Shown here: positions 8,287 to 18,284 of the stretch, piece by piece
Numbering within the stretch: the first letter of the stretch is position 1
Layout of the letters: the number at the start of each line of letters is the position of its first letter
Assembly (NCBI GenBank): GCA_007131435.1
Contig: SLQM01000188.1
Coordinates: forward strand, 1-34,045
DNA length: 34,045 nucleotides
Source: Syntrophomonadaceae bacterium
GTDB lineage: Bacteria; Bacillota; Dethiobacteria; DTU022
Direction: 5' to 3'
The notes under the pieces: generated by a model
What the model was told of the DNA's origin: nothing
Seen by the model: only the letters and a program-made list of their open reading frames with translations
Databases searched by the model: none
Program-made: the position numbers and the translations under genes

Positions 8287-9435
8287 TTGGGGGGTAACGC
8301 TATAAAAATTTTAATTGCTCCTGATAAATTCAAAGGCTCTATGACCGCCATAGAGGCCGCTAATTCCATCGCCCTGGGCATAAAAAAAGTTAACCCAGGC
8401 GCTAAATTGGTTAAGCTTCCACTATCTGATGGTGGAGAAGGGCTTGTCGATGTCATGGTCAATGCAGCTGGCGGAACCGTAATTGAGACGATGGTAACTG
8501 GTCCACTGGGCAACCCGGTCAAGGCAAAATGGGGATTGATTGAAGATAAGGTGAAAGCCGTTATTGAGATGTCTGCTGCCTCAGGCTTAAACCTGGTTTC
8601 TGAAAGCAAACGAAATCCTTCAATTACCAGTACTTATGGAACAGGGGAGCTAATTAAGGCTGCCATGGATCATGGGTGTAATGAGATTATAGTCGGGATT
8701 GGCGGCAGTGCAACAAATGATGGTGGAGCAGGCATGGCCCGGGCCCTGGGCGTTAAATTTAATGACTTTAACAAAGAACCGTTAGCTGAAGGTGGAAGCG
8801 AATTAATAAAACTTGAAAGCTTAGATTTGAAAGAAATAGACCCCCGCTTAGAAAGAACAAAAATTCTTGTAGCCAGTGATGTTGACAACCCCCTTATCGG
8901 CCCACGCGGAGCTTCAATTGTCTATGGACCGCAAAAAGGCGCATCAGCGGAGATGGCAAAAAACCTTGACCGGGCCCTTGAAAATTACGCTTCAGTGATC
9001 AAAAGGGAAATTGGAATTAATGTCGACCAGCTGCCGGGCGCCGGGGCCGCCGGCGGACTAGGCGCTGGCTTAATTGCCTTCCTCGGGGCAGAATTACAAC
9101 CGGGCATTGAGCTGGTGCTTGACGCATTGAATTTTGACCGCCACCTGGAAGGCTGCTTTCTCTTGGTAACGGGGGAGGGCAGGCTTGACGGGCAATCGCT
9201 GCACGGCAAGTCGCCGATAGGCGCAGCCAGGAGGGCAAAGAAGAGAAATGTTCCCGTACTTGCCCTGGCCGGCAGTATTTCAGGCAGCCGGGAAAGCTTT
9301 CACCGTGAAGGTATAACCGCCTGTTTCGCCATTGCTGATGGGCCGCTTAGCCTGGAAGAATCAGTGGCAAGGGGCCCTGAGCTGTTAAGTAAAAAAGCCG
9401 CAGAAGTAATGCGGCTTATCAGTAGGATTTCATAA
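8287..9435 (+). CDS. Glycerate kinase (GarK/GlxK family)
   Basis: IKILIAPDKFKGSMTAIEAANSIALGIKKV, PLSDGGEGLVDVM, VGIGGSATNDGGAGMARALG, TGEGRLDGQSLHGKSP; true start may be nt 8302. Confidence 0.93.
   Translation: MGGNAIKILIAPDKFKGSMTAIEAANSIALGIKKVNPGAKLVKLPLSDGGEGLVDVMVNAAGGTVIETMVTGPLGNPVKAKWGLIEDKVKAVIEMSAASGLNLVSESKRNPSITSTYGTGELIKAAMDHGCNEIIVGIGGSATNDGGAGMARALGVKFNDFNKEPLAEGGSELIKLESLDLKEIDPRLERTKILVASDVDNPLIGPRGASIVYGPQKGASAEMAKNLDRALENYASVIKREIGINVDQLPGAGAAGGLGAGLIAFLGAELQPGIELVLDALNFDRHLEGCFLLVTGEGRLDGQSLHGKSPIGAARRAKKRNVPVLALAGSISGSRESFHREGITACFAIADGPLSLEESVARGPELLSKKAAEVMRLISRIS
9391..9417 (-). terminator. Terminator of the minus-strand lipoprotein gene, inside glycerate kinase CDS
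   Basis: Minus strand: AAGCCGCA-TTACTTC-TGCGGCTT followed by TTTT. Confidence 0.75.
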
Positions 9436-9443
9436 TTGCCCAG

Positions 9444-10079
9444 TTATTCCTGGCCTATTGTAATGGTTGAACCCTCTTCAATTTCTATTTCACTATGCCC
9501 GAATACTACTTCCAGGTCATAATTCAGGCCAATAAAATCGTAAACCCCGGGCAATAAAAATATAAATCGGCTAAGACCAGCCGGTAAAACTTCGTCACCC
9601 AGCATGTCGGCATCAAATATTTTATCCACCACTTCTTCGTCCAACGTTTCTTCTTCAAAATCAATACTGCCGCTTTCGAGGATAGATAAAAAGGCAATAT
9701 CTCCCTCGGTCAGGTTTCTGAACAGAACCGGCACTTTCTCTTCCCCACCAATTTGGATACTAATGCTTTCATCAAAATTCCTGGCCGCATTAATAATATA
9801 GTTCTCAAAAGTAAAAAATAGAACCGTGTATTGTCCTTCGGGAAGCAGGAAAGTGTAAGTTTCACCGGGTTCTATTACTTCATCACCTAAAAGTTCTTCT
9901 CCCCATTCATCGAGATTATCACCATAAAATACTGCAAAAGAAACGATTATTTCTTCTGTCCTATTTGACACTTCGACAGATATTTCATCTTCGGCAATAT
10001 TTGGTTCTTGATTACCACAGGCAGCTGCCATAAGCAGGCAGGCAATTAAAATAAGAGATAATATTATCTTTTTTGTCAT
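9444..10079 (-). CDS. Predicted lipoprotein of unknown function
   Basis: MTKKIILSLILIACLLMAAACGN signal peptide with lipobox; acidic mature part; two possible repeats of a vxNxTee...ILPxGxYtv pattern. Confidence 0.7.
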   Translation of the reverse strand: MTKKIILSLILIACLLMAAACGNQEPNIAEDEISVEVSNRTEEIIVSFAVFYGDNLDEWGEELLGDEVIEPGETYTFLLPEGQYTVLFFTFENYIINAARNFDESISIQIGGEEKVPVLFRNLTEGDIAFLSILESGSIDFEEETLDEEVVDKIFDADMLGDEVLPAGLSRFIFLLPGVYDFIGLNYDLEVVFGHSEIEIEEGSTITIGQE

Positions 10080-10272
10080 AAGGAACCTCCGTTATACTTA
10101 ATCCTGGTCAGCTCAGAAAAAATCTAAACTAAAAAATTTTATTAAAAAATTTTCAGCTTGCCTTTGTCATTTTATCATATCTGTTTTTATAATCAAGTTA
10201 TACTGTCTAAAAAAAAGCTTTCAAGTATAATAGTACCCAGATGCTTTATTATCAAAAGAATGAGGTGCAGCT

Positions 10273-11538
10273 TTGCTTGACTGGTTAACTAGAGACTTTA
10301 TAGAAGGAGCAGGAGTTATAATCTCAATATTTTTGATTATTTACCTGATCCGTAACAAGTGGAAAATGTACTGGGTTTTGCTGATCGCCATAACTGTCCT
10401 GGCTTTTACCAATAACAACAATTTTTCTGAAAACCTGGCCATTCTATATTATTCATTAACAAGCTATACAGCTTTCTACCTGGTAACAATGGTTGCAGCT
10501 ATTGTCCTGTTGGGACACCTACACCAGGAAATTGGCGCCATGGAGCAACTGGTTAACAACTTGCGCTACCTTGTACGAGATCCAAGGGCCTTATTAATGA
10601 TTTTCCCGGCAGCAATCTCACTTTTCTCGACAGTTCCCGGTGGGGCAATCATTTCAGCGCCCATGGTTGAAGAGACGGGGCATAAGCTAAGGATGTCGCC
10701 CACAGAACTGGCCATGTCGAACATGGTATACCGCCACCTTGTTGTACTGATCACCCCCTTTAACTCCAGCCTGGTTTTAGCATCAGGCATTACCGGCATC
10801 AGCATAGCCGGTTACCTGGGATTTACCGTTCCCGTTATTGCCATTGTATTCTTAATTGCCACCATCATCCTTCTCTACCGCTACCCGCGCAGCAGCATCG
10901 AGCCGCTGGAAGCCCGCGAAAGCGGGAGAACCGGGCAGGCCTTAGCTGCCGTTTTAGTTTCCGCGTCCCCTTACCTGCTGGCCATGGTCCTTGGCCTGGC
11001 GCTTGGAGTTTTTTTCCCCCTGGCCCTGCTGGCAGGAATTGCGGTCTGCTTACTGATTAATTTACCGGCCAGGGAAAGAACAAAAGCCCTGGGTAACCGC
11101 CTGGCAATTCTTCTTAAAGGTTTTAACTGGCCCATAGCGCTGTCAACCCTGGCCATTGTTGTATATAAAGATTTTATGCTGGAAGCAGAATCCTTTCAAC
11201 AGGCAGTTTATTTTCTTGTTGAACAGGGACTCCCCCTGATGGTGCTTATCGTGGTTTTACCATTCATTACCGGGTTCATTACCGGCAACAATACAGCGTC
11301 GCTCGGAATCGCCCTGCCCGTTCTAATTCCCTTTTTTGGCCCGGATATGTTCTCGGTACGCTATTTCGGAATCATTTATTTAAGCTCATATGCCGGGTAT
11401 TTCGGCTCCCCTGTTCACCTCTGCACTTACCTGACCAATGAATATTTTAAAACCCCACTCTACTCCCTGATTAAGCAGGTAAACATTTACGGGGCAATCA
11501 TGCTAACCGTGGGTCTGATCCTGGCAATTTTTTACTAA
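10273..11538 (+). CDS. DUF401-like integral membrane protein
   Basis: Multi-TM protein with PGGAIISAPMVEETG and FITGNNTASLGIALPVLIPFF; TTG start with GAGGTG Shine-Dalgarno. Confidence 0.75.
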   Translation: MLDWLTRDFIEGAGVIISIFLIIYLIRNKWKMYWVLLIAITVLAFTNNNNFSENLAILYYSLTSYTAFYLVTMVAAIVLLGHLHQEIGAMEQLVNNLRYLVRDPRALLMIFPAAISLFSTVPGGAIISAPMVEETGHKLRMSPTELAMSNMVYRHLVVLITPFNSSLVLASGITGISIAGYLGFTVPVIAIVFLIATIILLYRYPRSSIEPLEARESGRTGQALAAVLVSASPYLLAMVLGLALGVFFPLALLAGIAVCLLINLPARERTKALGNRLAILLKGFNWPIALSTLAIVVYKDFMLEAESFQQAVYFLVEQGLPLMVLIVVLPFITGFITGNNTASLGIALPVLIPFFGPDMFSVRYFGIIYLSSYAGYFGSPVHLCTYLTNEYFKTPLYSLIKQVNIYGAIMLTVGLILAIFY

Positions 11539-11646
11539 TGGCTATAATACCAGTATTCATTCACTTCTTTAATAAAATTATTTATTCCTCTCTAACTTGA
11601 AAACCTTTAACAGCAAAGGGAAGAAACCGGGTAAGAAAATTAATAT

Positions 11647-11675
11647 TTGTCGGCACCTATTATCCATGGTAAAAT
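11647..11675 (+). promoter_or_regulatory. Sigma70-type promoter of the TraB-family gene
   Basis: TTGTCG-17 nt-TAAAAT about 37 nt before the start codon. Confidence 0.45.
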
Positions 11676-11711
11676 CCTTATGTTACAGCAATTTTAAAAG
11701 GCAGTGATCGG

Positions 11712-12884
11712 TTGATAAGCGAAAACATACACCGCATAGAGTTAAATAACCGCCAGATAATCCTGATCGGTACAGCTCATATATCCAAGAAGAGCGCAGA
11801 CGAGGTTAAAGAGGTAATAGAATCTGAAATCCCGGATACGGTTTGTATTGAGCTATGCCAGGCCCGTTACCAGGCGATGGTTGATAAAAACAGATGGAAA
11901 AACACTGATATTTTTAAGATCCTCAAGGAGCGTAAAGCCTTTCTGCTGCTGGCTAATTTGATAGTATCCTCCTACCAGAAAAGGCTGGCCAGGCAATTCG
12001 GCGTAGAGCCCGGACTGGAGATGAAACAGGGTGTCCTTTCTGCTGAAAAAGTAGGAGCGAGAATTTGTCTGGCTGACAGGGATATCCAGGTAACTATGCT
12101 CAGGTTGTGGCGCAACGTCGGTTTTTATGGCAAGCTGAAACTTTTTTTTCAACTTATGTTCAGTCTTTTTATGGGTGAAGAACTGACCGAGGAAGACATT
12201 GAAAAAATGAAAAGCAAAGATATGCTTAGTGCCGCCCTTGATGAGTTGGCAGGTTCTTTTCCCCGGCTTAAATCGATAATCATTGACGAGCGCGACAAAT
12301 ACCTTGCCCAGAAAATCAAAACAGCTCCCGGTGAAAAAATTATTGCAGTCCTGGGTGCTGGTCATATCCCGGGCATTAAAGAAGAAATCTACAAGGAACA
12401 TGACCTTGAAGAGCTGTCAAAAGTTAAGCCTGCATCAAAATCAACAAAGGTTATTGCCTGGATGATCCCCCTTTTAATAATTAGCATTATTGCCGCCACC
12501 TTTTCAGTTGACCGGGCAACGGGGATTGAACAGGTGATCAGCTGGGTTTTGTGGAACGGGTCGCTCGGAGTGCTTGGTGCAGCGCTCGCTCTTGCTCACC
12601 CCCTGGCCATTTTAACTGCATTTATTGCCGCTCCGATCAGTTCGCTTAGCCCCCTGCTGGCTGCAGGTTGGTTTGCTGGAATTACGGAAGCTTTTATGAG
12701 AAAACCTAACGTAGAAGATTTTGAAAATCTTTCTGAAGACATTCAGACTTTAAAGGGTTTCTGGCGTAACAGGGTTACCCATATCCTGCTGGTCGTTGTT
12801 TTTGCCAACCTGGGCAGTACTATCGGAACGATTATTGGCGGAGCCGATGTTTTCAGAAGGTTTGTTAATACTTTTTTCGGTTAA
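11712..12884 (+). CDS. TraB/PrgY-family membrane protein
   Basis: IILIGTAHISKKSADEV, VCIELCQARYQ, ERDKYLAQKI, VLGAGHIPGI, C-terminal TM region; TTG start. Confidence 0.9.
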   Translation: MISENIHRIELNNRQIILIGTAHISKKSADEVKEVIESEIPDTVCIELCQARYQAMVDKNRWKNTDIFKILKERKAFLLLANLIVSSYQKRLARQFGVEPGLEMKQGVLSAEKVGARICLADRDIQVTMLRLWRNVGFYGKLKLFFQLMFSLFMGEELTEEDIEKMKSKDMLSAALDELAGSFPRLKSIIIDERDKYLAQKIKTAPGEKIIAVLGAGHIPGIKEEIYKEHDLEELSKVKPASKSTKVIAWMIPLLIISIIAATFSVDRATGIEQVISWVLWNGSLGVLGAALALAHPLAILTAFIAAPISSLSPLLAAGWFAGITEAFMRKPNVEDFENLSEDIQTLKGFWRNRVTHILLVVVFANLGSTIGTIIGGADVFRRFVNTFFG

Positions 12885-12914
12885 GGCCATTTGGCGAACC
12901 AACAGTAATGAAAA

Positions 12915-12939
12915 AAAACCAGCCGTGTTGGCTGGTTTT
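12915..12939. terminator. Bidirectional intrinsic terminator
   Basis: AAAACCAGCC-GTGTT-GGCTGGTTTT between convergent genes. Confidence 0.9.
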
Positions 12940-12964
12940 GTAATAAAGTTATGAAAACAGGTCT

Positions 12965-14071
12965 TTATGCACTTCGATCTGCAAGAAAATAGGCAGAAAG
13001 CGCTGCTGTTATGGGAACTGAGAAAATCAGGCCAATGCTGCCAGCTATGCCACGGACAAATTCCGTTGCTATAAGGTCCATGTTGATCACTTTCAGGTAA
13101 TCGATTTCATAGCCCATTACCAGCAGCAGCATGGGTATTGCTGCGCCCACATAAGCCAGGATCAGGGTATTGGCCATGGTTCCCATTACATCTTGCCCTA
13201 CATTTAGAGCACCTTGAAAAAGTTCCCGGGGTTTTATATCCGGGCAGGCTTGCCTTATCTCTGCCGCAGCTGAAGCTACGGACATCCCTATATCAATAAT
13301 TGCTCCCAGGGAACCGATTATAATTCCAGCAAAAAGAAGCCCCCTGAAATCTATGGTGTGATCCATAAAGTAAAGCATCTGCGCTTCGTGGGTCCCAAAA
13401 CCGGTCAACCTGGCGAGACTGCCAGCCCAAAAAGCCATTAGGCCGGCAATTACGACCCCGCTTACCGTTCCGACAATTGCCACAACAGATTTTTTGTTAA
13501 AACCGCCAATAACAAAAAGGGTAAATGTAACAGCCATTATAGCAGTAAATACAGCAAGCAATATTGGGCTGTACCCTACCAGGAGCAGGGGAAGCAGGAA
13601 CCTGAAAACCAGTAAAATTGTAACACCAAGGGTGATAATAGTCTTTAAGCCCTTCATCCGCCCAACGAGCAGCAGCGCAACAAGGAACACGGCAATCAGG
13701 TAATAAACCCCGCGATCACGGGCCATGTCCTGGACATAAGCCCGTTCGAAGTTACCTTCTTCTCCCACTGCTACAACAATTACCTCCTGGCCCTCTTCCA
13801 GGAGGAAGTCAAACACAGGGTCTCCGGCAAAAAAAGTATTCACAATTGTTATCTCTTTACCGCTGTAAGGGCCGCTTGTCAGGCGAACAATAACCTCCTG
13901 CTCAATGATAGTATAATAATCATGCTCCTCTTCTTTACTCTCATCAACTTCCAGCACGCGGCCCCGGTAAAAGAATTCTTTTTCCGGCTCATAATAATCA
14001 TTATCAAACTGGGCCCCTACCGGAAGTGCAATTATCAAAATTGTCAATAAAGAACAAATAGCTATTTTCAT
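12965..14071 (-). CDS. YibE/F family membrane protein
   Basis: Extracytoplasmic N-terminal domain, then TM helices with GSLGAIIDIGMSVASAAAEI and GQDVMGTMANTLILAYVGAAIP. Confidence 0.9.
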   Translation of the reverse strand: MKIAICSLLTILIIALPVGAQFDNDYYEPEKEFFYRGRVLEVDESKEEEHDYYTIIEQEVIVRLTSGPYSGKEITIVNTFFAGDPVFDFLLEEGQEVIVVAVGEEGNFERAYVQDMARDRGVYYLIAVFLVALLLVGRMKGLKTIITLGVTILLVFRFLLPLLLVGYSPILLAVFTAIMAVTFTLFVIGGFNKKSVVAIVGTVSGVVIAGLMAFWAGSLARLTGFGTHEAQMLYFMDHTIDFRGLLFAGIIIGSLGAIIDIGMSVASAAAEIRQACPDIKPRELFQGALNVGQDVMGTMANTLILAYVGAAIPMLLLVMGYEIDYLKVINMDLIATEFVRGIAGSIGLIFSVPITAALSAYFLADRSA

Positions 14072-14111
14072 ACCTAAACCTCCCGTCCGTACTTAGAAGC
14101 CGGGCAAACAA

Positions 14112-14154
14112 AAAAGAACAGTTCCCTGGATTAAAAATAATTAACTGTTCTTTT
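14112..14154. terminator. Terminator-like inverted repeat
   Basis: AAAAGAACAGTT-19 nt-AACTGTTCTTTT just after the CAP-domain gene stop (minus strand). Confidence 0.55.
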
Positions 14155-14156
14155 CT

Positions 14157-14951
14157 TTAGCGTCCCACAAACAGCTGGGTATAGTAATGGCTGCCGTCAC
14201 TTTTTACGTGAATACCGATACCCACAAACCTGTAGCTACTGCCTAATATGTTATCCCTGTGCCCGGGCGAATTCATCAGGGAATTATGGGCGGCACTAAC
14301 TGATCCGCTGGAATTCATGGCCAGGTTTTCTCCGGCAGAACGGTAACTAATTCCAAAGTTTCTTAATAATCCTTCCAGGCCACCGTAACGCGGAGACGTA
14401 TGGCTGAAATAGTTGTTATCAATCATATCTTTACTTTTTGCCCTGGCAGCACGGGTAAGTTCACTGCAGACCTGGAGTTGGGAAAGCCCGGCATTGCTAC
14501 GGGCCTGGTTAACAAGGTTTAGCATCTCCTGCTCCTTGGCGCTCAGCGAGGAGCTGCTGACGGTTGTCCCGGATGCCACCTGGTTTGAAGCTGAAGGTTT
14601 ATCCGGCTGTGTTTCAACCTGCTGCCTGATTACCGGAATAGAATTGTCACATTCACTTTCAGAAAGCTGTGTTTTTAAATCAGGCGCTTTCTCAGCATCC
14701 AGCTCTTCGCTGGGATGTTTTATACTAAAAACCAGTTTATCCTTATTATACCGGTAAACCAGGGTATAATAATTTGTTCGTTCGAGGTCATGTTCTCCAG
14801 GCAGACCACCGTCTCCCTCAATTGCATGCATGATAAAATCAGGGTTTATGATTTCCACCATGTATAGCAGCGCTGGTAAAAACAGAAGTAAACCTAAAAA
14901 AAGGGCCAGGTGCAGGTATCTTTTTAACTTCATCTGCCGGAGTCCTTTCAT
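14157..14951 (-). CDS. CAP-domain (SCP/PR1-like) exported protein
   Basis: EQEMLNLVNQARSNAGLSQLQV, YFSHTSPRYGG, AGENLA, LMNSPGHRDNILGSSYRFVGIGIH; N-terminal TM. Confidence 0.92.
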   Translation of the reverse strand: MKGLRQMKLKRYLHLALFLGLLLFLPALLYMVEIINPDFIMHAIEGDGGLPGEHDLERTNYYTLVYRYNKDKLVFSIKHPSEELDAEKAPDLKTQLSESECDNSIPVIRQQVETQPDKPSASNQVASGTTVSSSSLSAKEQEMLNLVNQARSNAGLSQLQVCSELTRAARAKSKDMIDNNYFSHTSPRYGGLEGLLRNFGISYRSAGENLAMNSSGSVSAAHNSLMNSPGHRDNILGSSYRFVGIGIHVKSDGSHYYTQLFVGR

Positions 14952-15129
14952 TGTGCTGCATTAGTAGATAAGCTGAGATAACTACTACTGAGCAAAATAA
15001 TATATTTCTAAAACTACGACAATTATTATGACAGCTCTTCCTGGATCAATTTAATACCCAATCATCACAATCATCAAATATTCACCAAAACCCATTGTTA
15101 ATCCTGCCTGGTTATTATACCAGAGATGG

Positions 15130-16638
15130 TTAAGCTTTGCTGATTAGGCTTAAATAGAACTTCACGACCCCACTTAGCTTTACAACAGGAATCCTCTCAT
15201 CCACCCCGTGAATACTGCGCAGTTCCTCTTTGCTCATCCGGATTGGAGAAAACCTTAAAATGCTGTCGCATATGGCGCAGTAGTGACGGGAATCTGATGC
15301 GCCCAGCATAATATAGGGAGTTACAATAGTTCCCGCGAAAGTTTCCTCTATGGTTTCCCTGAGCTTTATATACGCGGTTGAAGATGTGCTTGTCGATGGT
15401 GAAGCGTTATGACCGTGAACAATATTTACTTCTAACTGGTATGGTTCCCTGGCTCTCAGCGATTTCCCGGCCGCTTTTTCCGCGTGCACTTTTACATGCG
15501 TAAGTGCGTCATCAATGGGATTAACAGCCGCCAGGCGCAGGTTGGCAACCGCCCTTGCCTTTTCCGGGAGAACATTACTGGCCCTGCTTCCCTCCGCCAT
15601 TGTAAATACACATGTAGTCCTGCAGAGGGCATTAAGTTCTCTGCTTAAACGGGGCAACACAACTTTCAACAAGGGTTTAAATAGCCAGAGGTTGGCAAAA
15701 ATAATCTTAAAACCGAAGGGCATGTGCCTGCCAAGCACTGAGAACATTTCCAACACTTCGCCGGGAAGATATACTGGGAAGGGTTTTTTATTCAGGCGCA
15801 GGATAATTTTACTAAGCTCGCTTAAAGGAGTTAGCGGGCCCGGTGTGGAGGAATGACCTCCGCTGCCGCGCAGCAGAACTTCAATGTCGGCTACCCCTTT
15901 TTCTGACATACCCACAACCGCGATCGGCGACTTTACCCCGGGGAAAACACCTTCTACAATGGCCCCTCCCTCATCTAATACAGCGGCAGGGCGGATGCCT
16001 TGATCCCTTAAATGTTCAACTATGGAGAAAGTTCCATTGCCCATCGTTTCCTCGTCATGGCCGAAAGAAAGATATATATCTTGCTGCGGTGTAAAACCAT
16101 CCTTAATCAACTGCTCGACGGCTTCAAAAATGCCGCACAGGGTTGCTTTCGTATCGAGGGTGCCGCGACCCCAGATTACTTCATCTTCAATAATCCCCTC
16201 AAAGGGAGGATATTTCCAATCTCCGGAATCGGCCGGTACAACATCATAGTGAGCCATTAAAACCAGCGGATTATCTTCAGACTCGCCTCTCCACCTGTAA
16301 AGCAGTGAGTGACCGCTAATCAGCACTTTTTTAAGAACCCTGTGGCTTTCAGGATAAAACTCCTCAAGCAGGCTGCGAAACTTAACAAATTCGCCGTAAA
16401 GCTCTTCTTTTCCCGACGAGCTGGTGCCGTTGTCCTGATTTTCCTTTAAACCGGCGGATATAGTTTTGCAGCGTACCATTTCAGCCAGGTGTTCTGCTGC
16501 AGCTGTTTCATTTATTTTTCGCTCAGGTGCCGCTTCGTTTTCAACATGTCCTTTTATTTCTGGCCTGTGAAGCGCTGCCCTGGTTACAAGAATTGCAGCC
16601 AGCAGTGCCAGCAGGCCCAATATTACAGCTATTGCCAT
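15130..16638 (-). CDS. M20-family metallopeptidase (PM20D1-like carboxypeptidase)
   Basis: VLMAHYDVVPA, WGRGTLDTKATLCGIFEAVE, SFGHDEETMG, GSGGHSSTP; N-terminal TM. Confidence 0.9.
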   Translation of the reverse strand: MAIAVILGLLALLAAILVTRAALHRPEIKGHVENEAAPERKINETAAAEHLAEMVRCKTISAGLKENQDNGTSSSGKEELYGEFVKFRSLLEEFYPESHRVLKKVLISGHSLLYRWRGESEDNPLVLMAHYDVVPADSGDWKYPPFEGIIEDEVIWGRGTLDTKATLCGIFEAVEQLIKDGFTPQQDIYLSFGHDEETMGNGTFSIVEHLRDQGIRPAAVLDEGGAIVEGVFPGVKSPIAVVGMSEKGVADIEVLLRGSGGHSSTPGPLTPLSELSKIILRLNKKPFPVYLPGEVLEMFSVLGRHMPFGFKIIFANLWLFKPLLKVVLPRLSRELNALCRTTCVFTMAEGSRASNVLPEKARAVANLRLAAVNPIDDALTHVKVHAEKAAGKSLRAREPYQLEVNIVHGHNASPSTSTSSTAYIKLRETIEETFAGTIVTPYIMLGASDSRHYCAICDSILRFSPIRMSKEELRSIHGVDERIPVVKLSGVVKFYLSLISKA

Positions 16639-16653
16639 CGCTCCGGAACCTCC

Positions 16654-17352
16654 TTAAATCATTTCACGCTTATACATCAACCTTGCGGCACCGATAGCCG
16701 ACAGGGCACTGACAGGTATGAGGATTCCTACCGGTGCAGTGGGTACAATCAAGAAAATAATAACCATCAGGGTGACGGGAACAACCGCTAGCTTCCAATT
16801 CTTTGATATATATAGATAACCCAGCGCTCCAAAGAGGGCGGGAAGTATATTTTCAAAAGCCGGCTGCAGGGTTGGTGAAGCTAAAATGGGGGTTAGCTGG
16901 ACAAAAAGGAGAACCCCCAGGACTAAAACCAGGTTGGTGACCATGGAAGAAGTAGCTACGGCGATGGTTGATAAAATTTCACCCTGCCCTGAGCCCGGTT
17001 CAGTCTCGGTAATTTCCAGGGCGTTTAAAGCACAGGGCACTTTTAAATTAGTCAGATTGCCGGTAGTAAAGGCCAGGTAGGTCGCGCCGCTTCCCAGCAT
17101 TGGCGAAAAGGTAATCACCTCGATAATACCGATGGGAACATAAATCATCATGATCGGCAGCAGGCCGCCCAGCAGGGGCCCCGCTGCAGGCCAGGTATTA
17201 AAAAACAGGGAGATGGAGACAGGAACAGCAAAGATAACCAGGATTGCAATGCTCATCCAGATTCGGCCCATGCGGTGAATTGTAACTTCATAGGCGGCGT
17301 TGCCGGATTGATTGTTGATAATGCTATTTTTTTTTGCTGCATGATCAGTCAT
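16654..17352 (-). CDS. Multi-TM membrane protein, partner of DUF5058-like protein
   Basis: Hydrophobic ORF; ATG at 17352 has GGGAGG Shine-Dalgarno, better than the ORF-track start at 17376. Confidence 0.7.
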   Translation of the reverse strand: MTDHAAKKNSIINNQSGNAAYEVTIHRMGRIWMSIAILVIFAVPVSISLFFNTWPAAGPLLGGLLPIMMIYVPIGIIEVITFSPMLGSGATYLAFTTGNLTNLKVPCALNALEITETEPGSGQGEILSTIAVATSSMVTNLVLVLGVLLFVQLTPILASPTLQPAFENILPALFGALGYLYISKNWKLAVVPVTLMVIIFLIVPTAPVGILIPVSALSAIGAARLMYKREMI

Positions 17353-17356
17353 ATCT

Positions 17357-18064
17357 TTAACCTCCCAGCAATCCACTATATAGTATTGACAGAGCCATGG
17401 CCCCGATCATGCTTAATGGCAGGGCAAAATCTTTAAAAGCTTTCAAACCTGCCCGCTGCTCAACTTGGATGCAGATCACCATCAGCAGGGCGGAGGAAAA
17501 AAGGGTGAGAATTGAAACCACTCCACCTGCCAGGGCACTGCCTAAAAAAGATGATATCAGGCCTACAAACATGGCCGATACCAGCAGGGCTCCCCAGCGA
17601 TTATCTTCAGCCTTGATCTTATTTACCTTTCCCTGGAGCTTTTTAAAGTAAGCAATAATAAATATCGGTCCGGACATGATACCAAGAGTCATAACCCAGA
17701 CAATCACCGAAAAAACATCTACCGGCACGGCAGCGCCCATCAGGCTGGCCCCTGTGGCCTGGGCTGCCGCTTCCGCTGCAGGCAGTTCATAAGTAATGGC
17801 CCCGATTACCGAAAGACGGATCCAGGGCAGGGCCAGGCCTAATGCCCCGGAGAGGGTTAGCATAGTCAGCAGGATTGACATTGAGGGAACAAGGGTAAAA
17901 ACAGCGCTCGATAAAACCGTTTTGCGCATTTTTTCTTCAGGTACCCCTCTTCTTTTTCCTTCCTGCCAGGCTTTGCGTAAAAAAACTATGCACTGAACTG
18001 TAACGAATAAGGCAACAATTGCTCCAAGCACAAACATGAAGGCACTATTCCTGTAATCATCCAC
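17357..18064 (-). CDS. DUF5058-like membrane protein
   Basis: MDDYRNSAFMFVLGAIVALFVTVQCIVFLRKAWQEGKRRGVPEEKMRKTVLSSAVFTLVPS; family name from pattern memory. Confidence 0.65.
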   Translation of the reverse strand: MDDYRNSAFMFVLGAIVALFVTVQCIVFLRKAWQEGKRRGVPEEKMRKTVLSSAVFTLVPSMSILLTMLTLSGALGLALPWIRLSVIGAITYELPAAEAAAQATGASLMGAAVPVDVFSVIVWVMTLGIMSGPIFIIAYFKKLQGKVNKIKAEDNRWGALLVSAMFVGLISSFLGSALAGGVVSILTLFSSALLMVICIQVEQRAGLKAFKDFALPLSMIGAMALSILYSGLLGG

Positions 18065-18284
18065 CGCGCTTCCTCCTCTAATATTTTGATCATCTCCGAG
18101 ATTTAAAATCTTTTAAAAATATATTCATATATTATTGCTTTTTTGCTTCAATTACAAGGATAATCAGCGCATCTTTCACGTTAAGGGCCTTTGCCGGAAC
18201 CGTTAGATATTAGCGCCATTGAGTTTGACCCGGTCTGCACCAGTTATGGTATGATATTCATGTCCAAAAAAGGGGGAATTACTA

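Noticed and set aside
8208-8609. 133-aa minus-strand ORF
   Set aside because: Antisense to glycerate kinase, no motif
11853-12401. 182-aa minus-strand ORF
   Set aside because: Antisense shadow of the TraB-like gene
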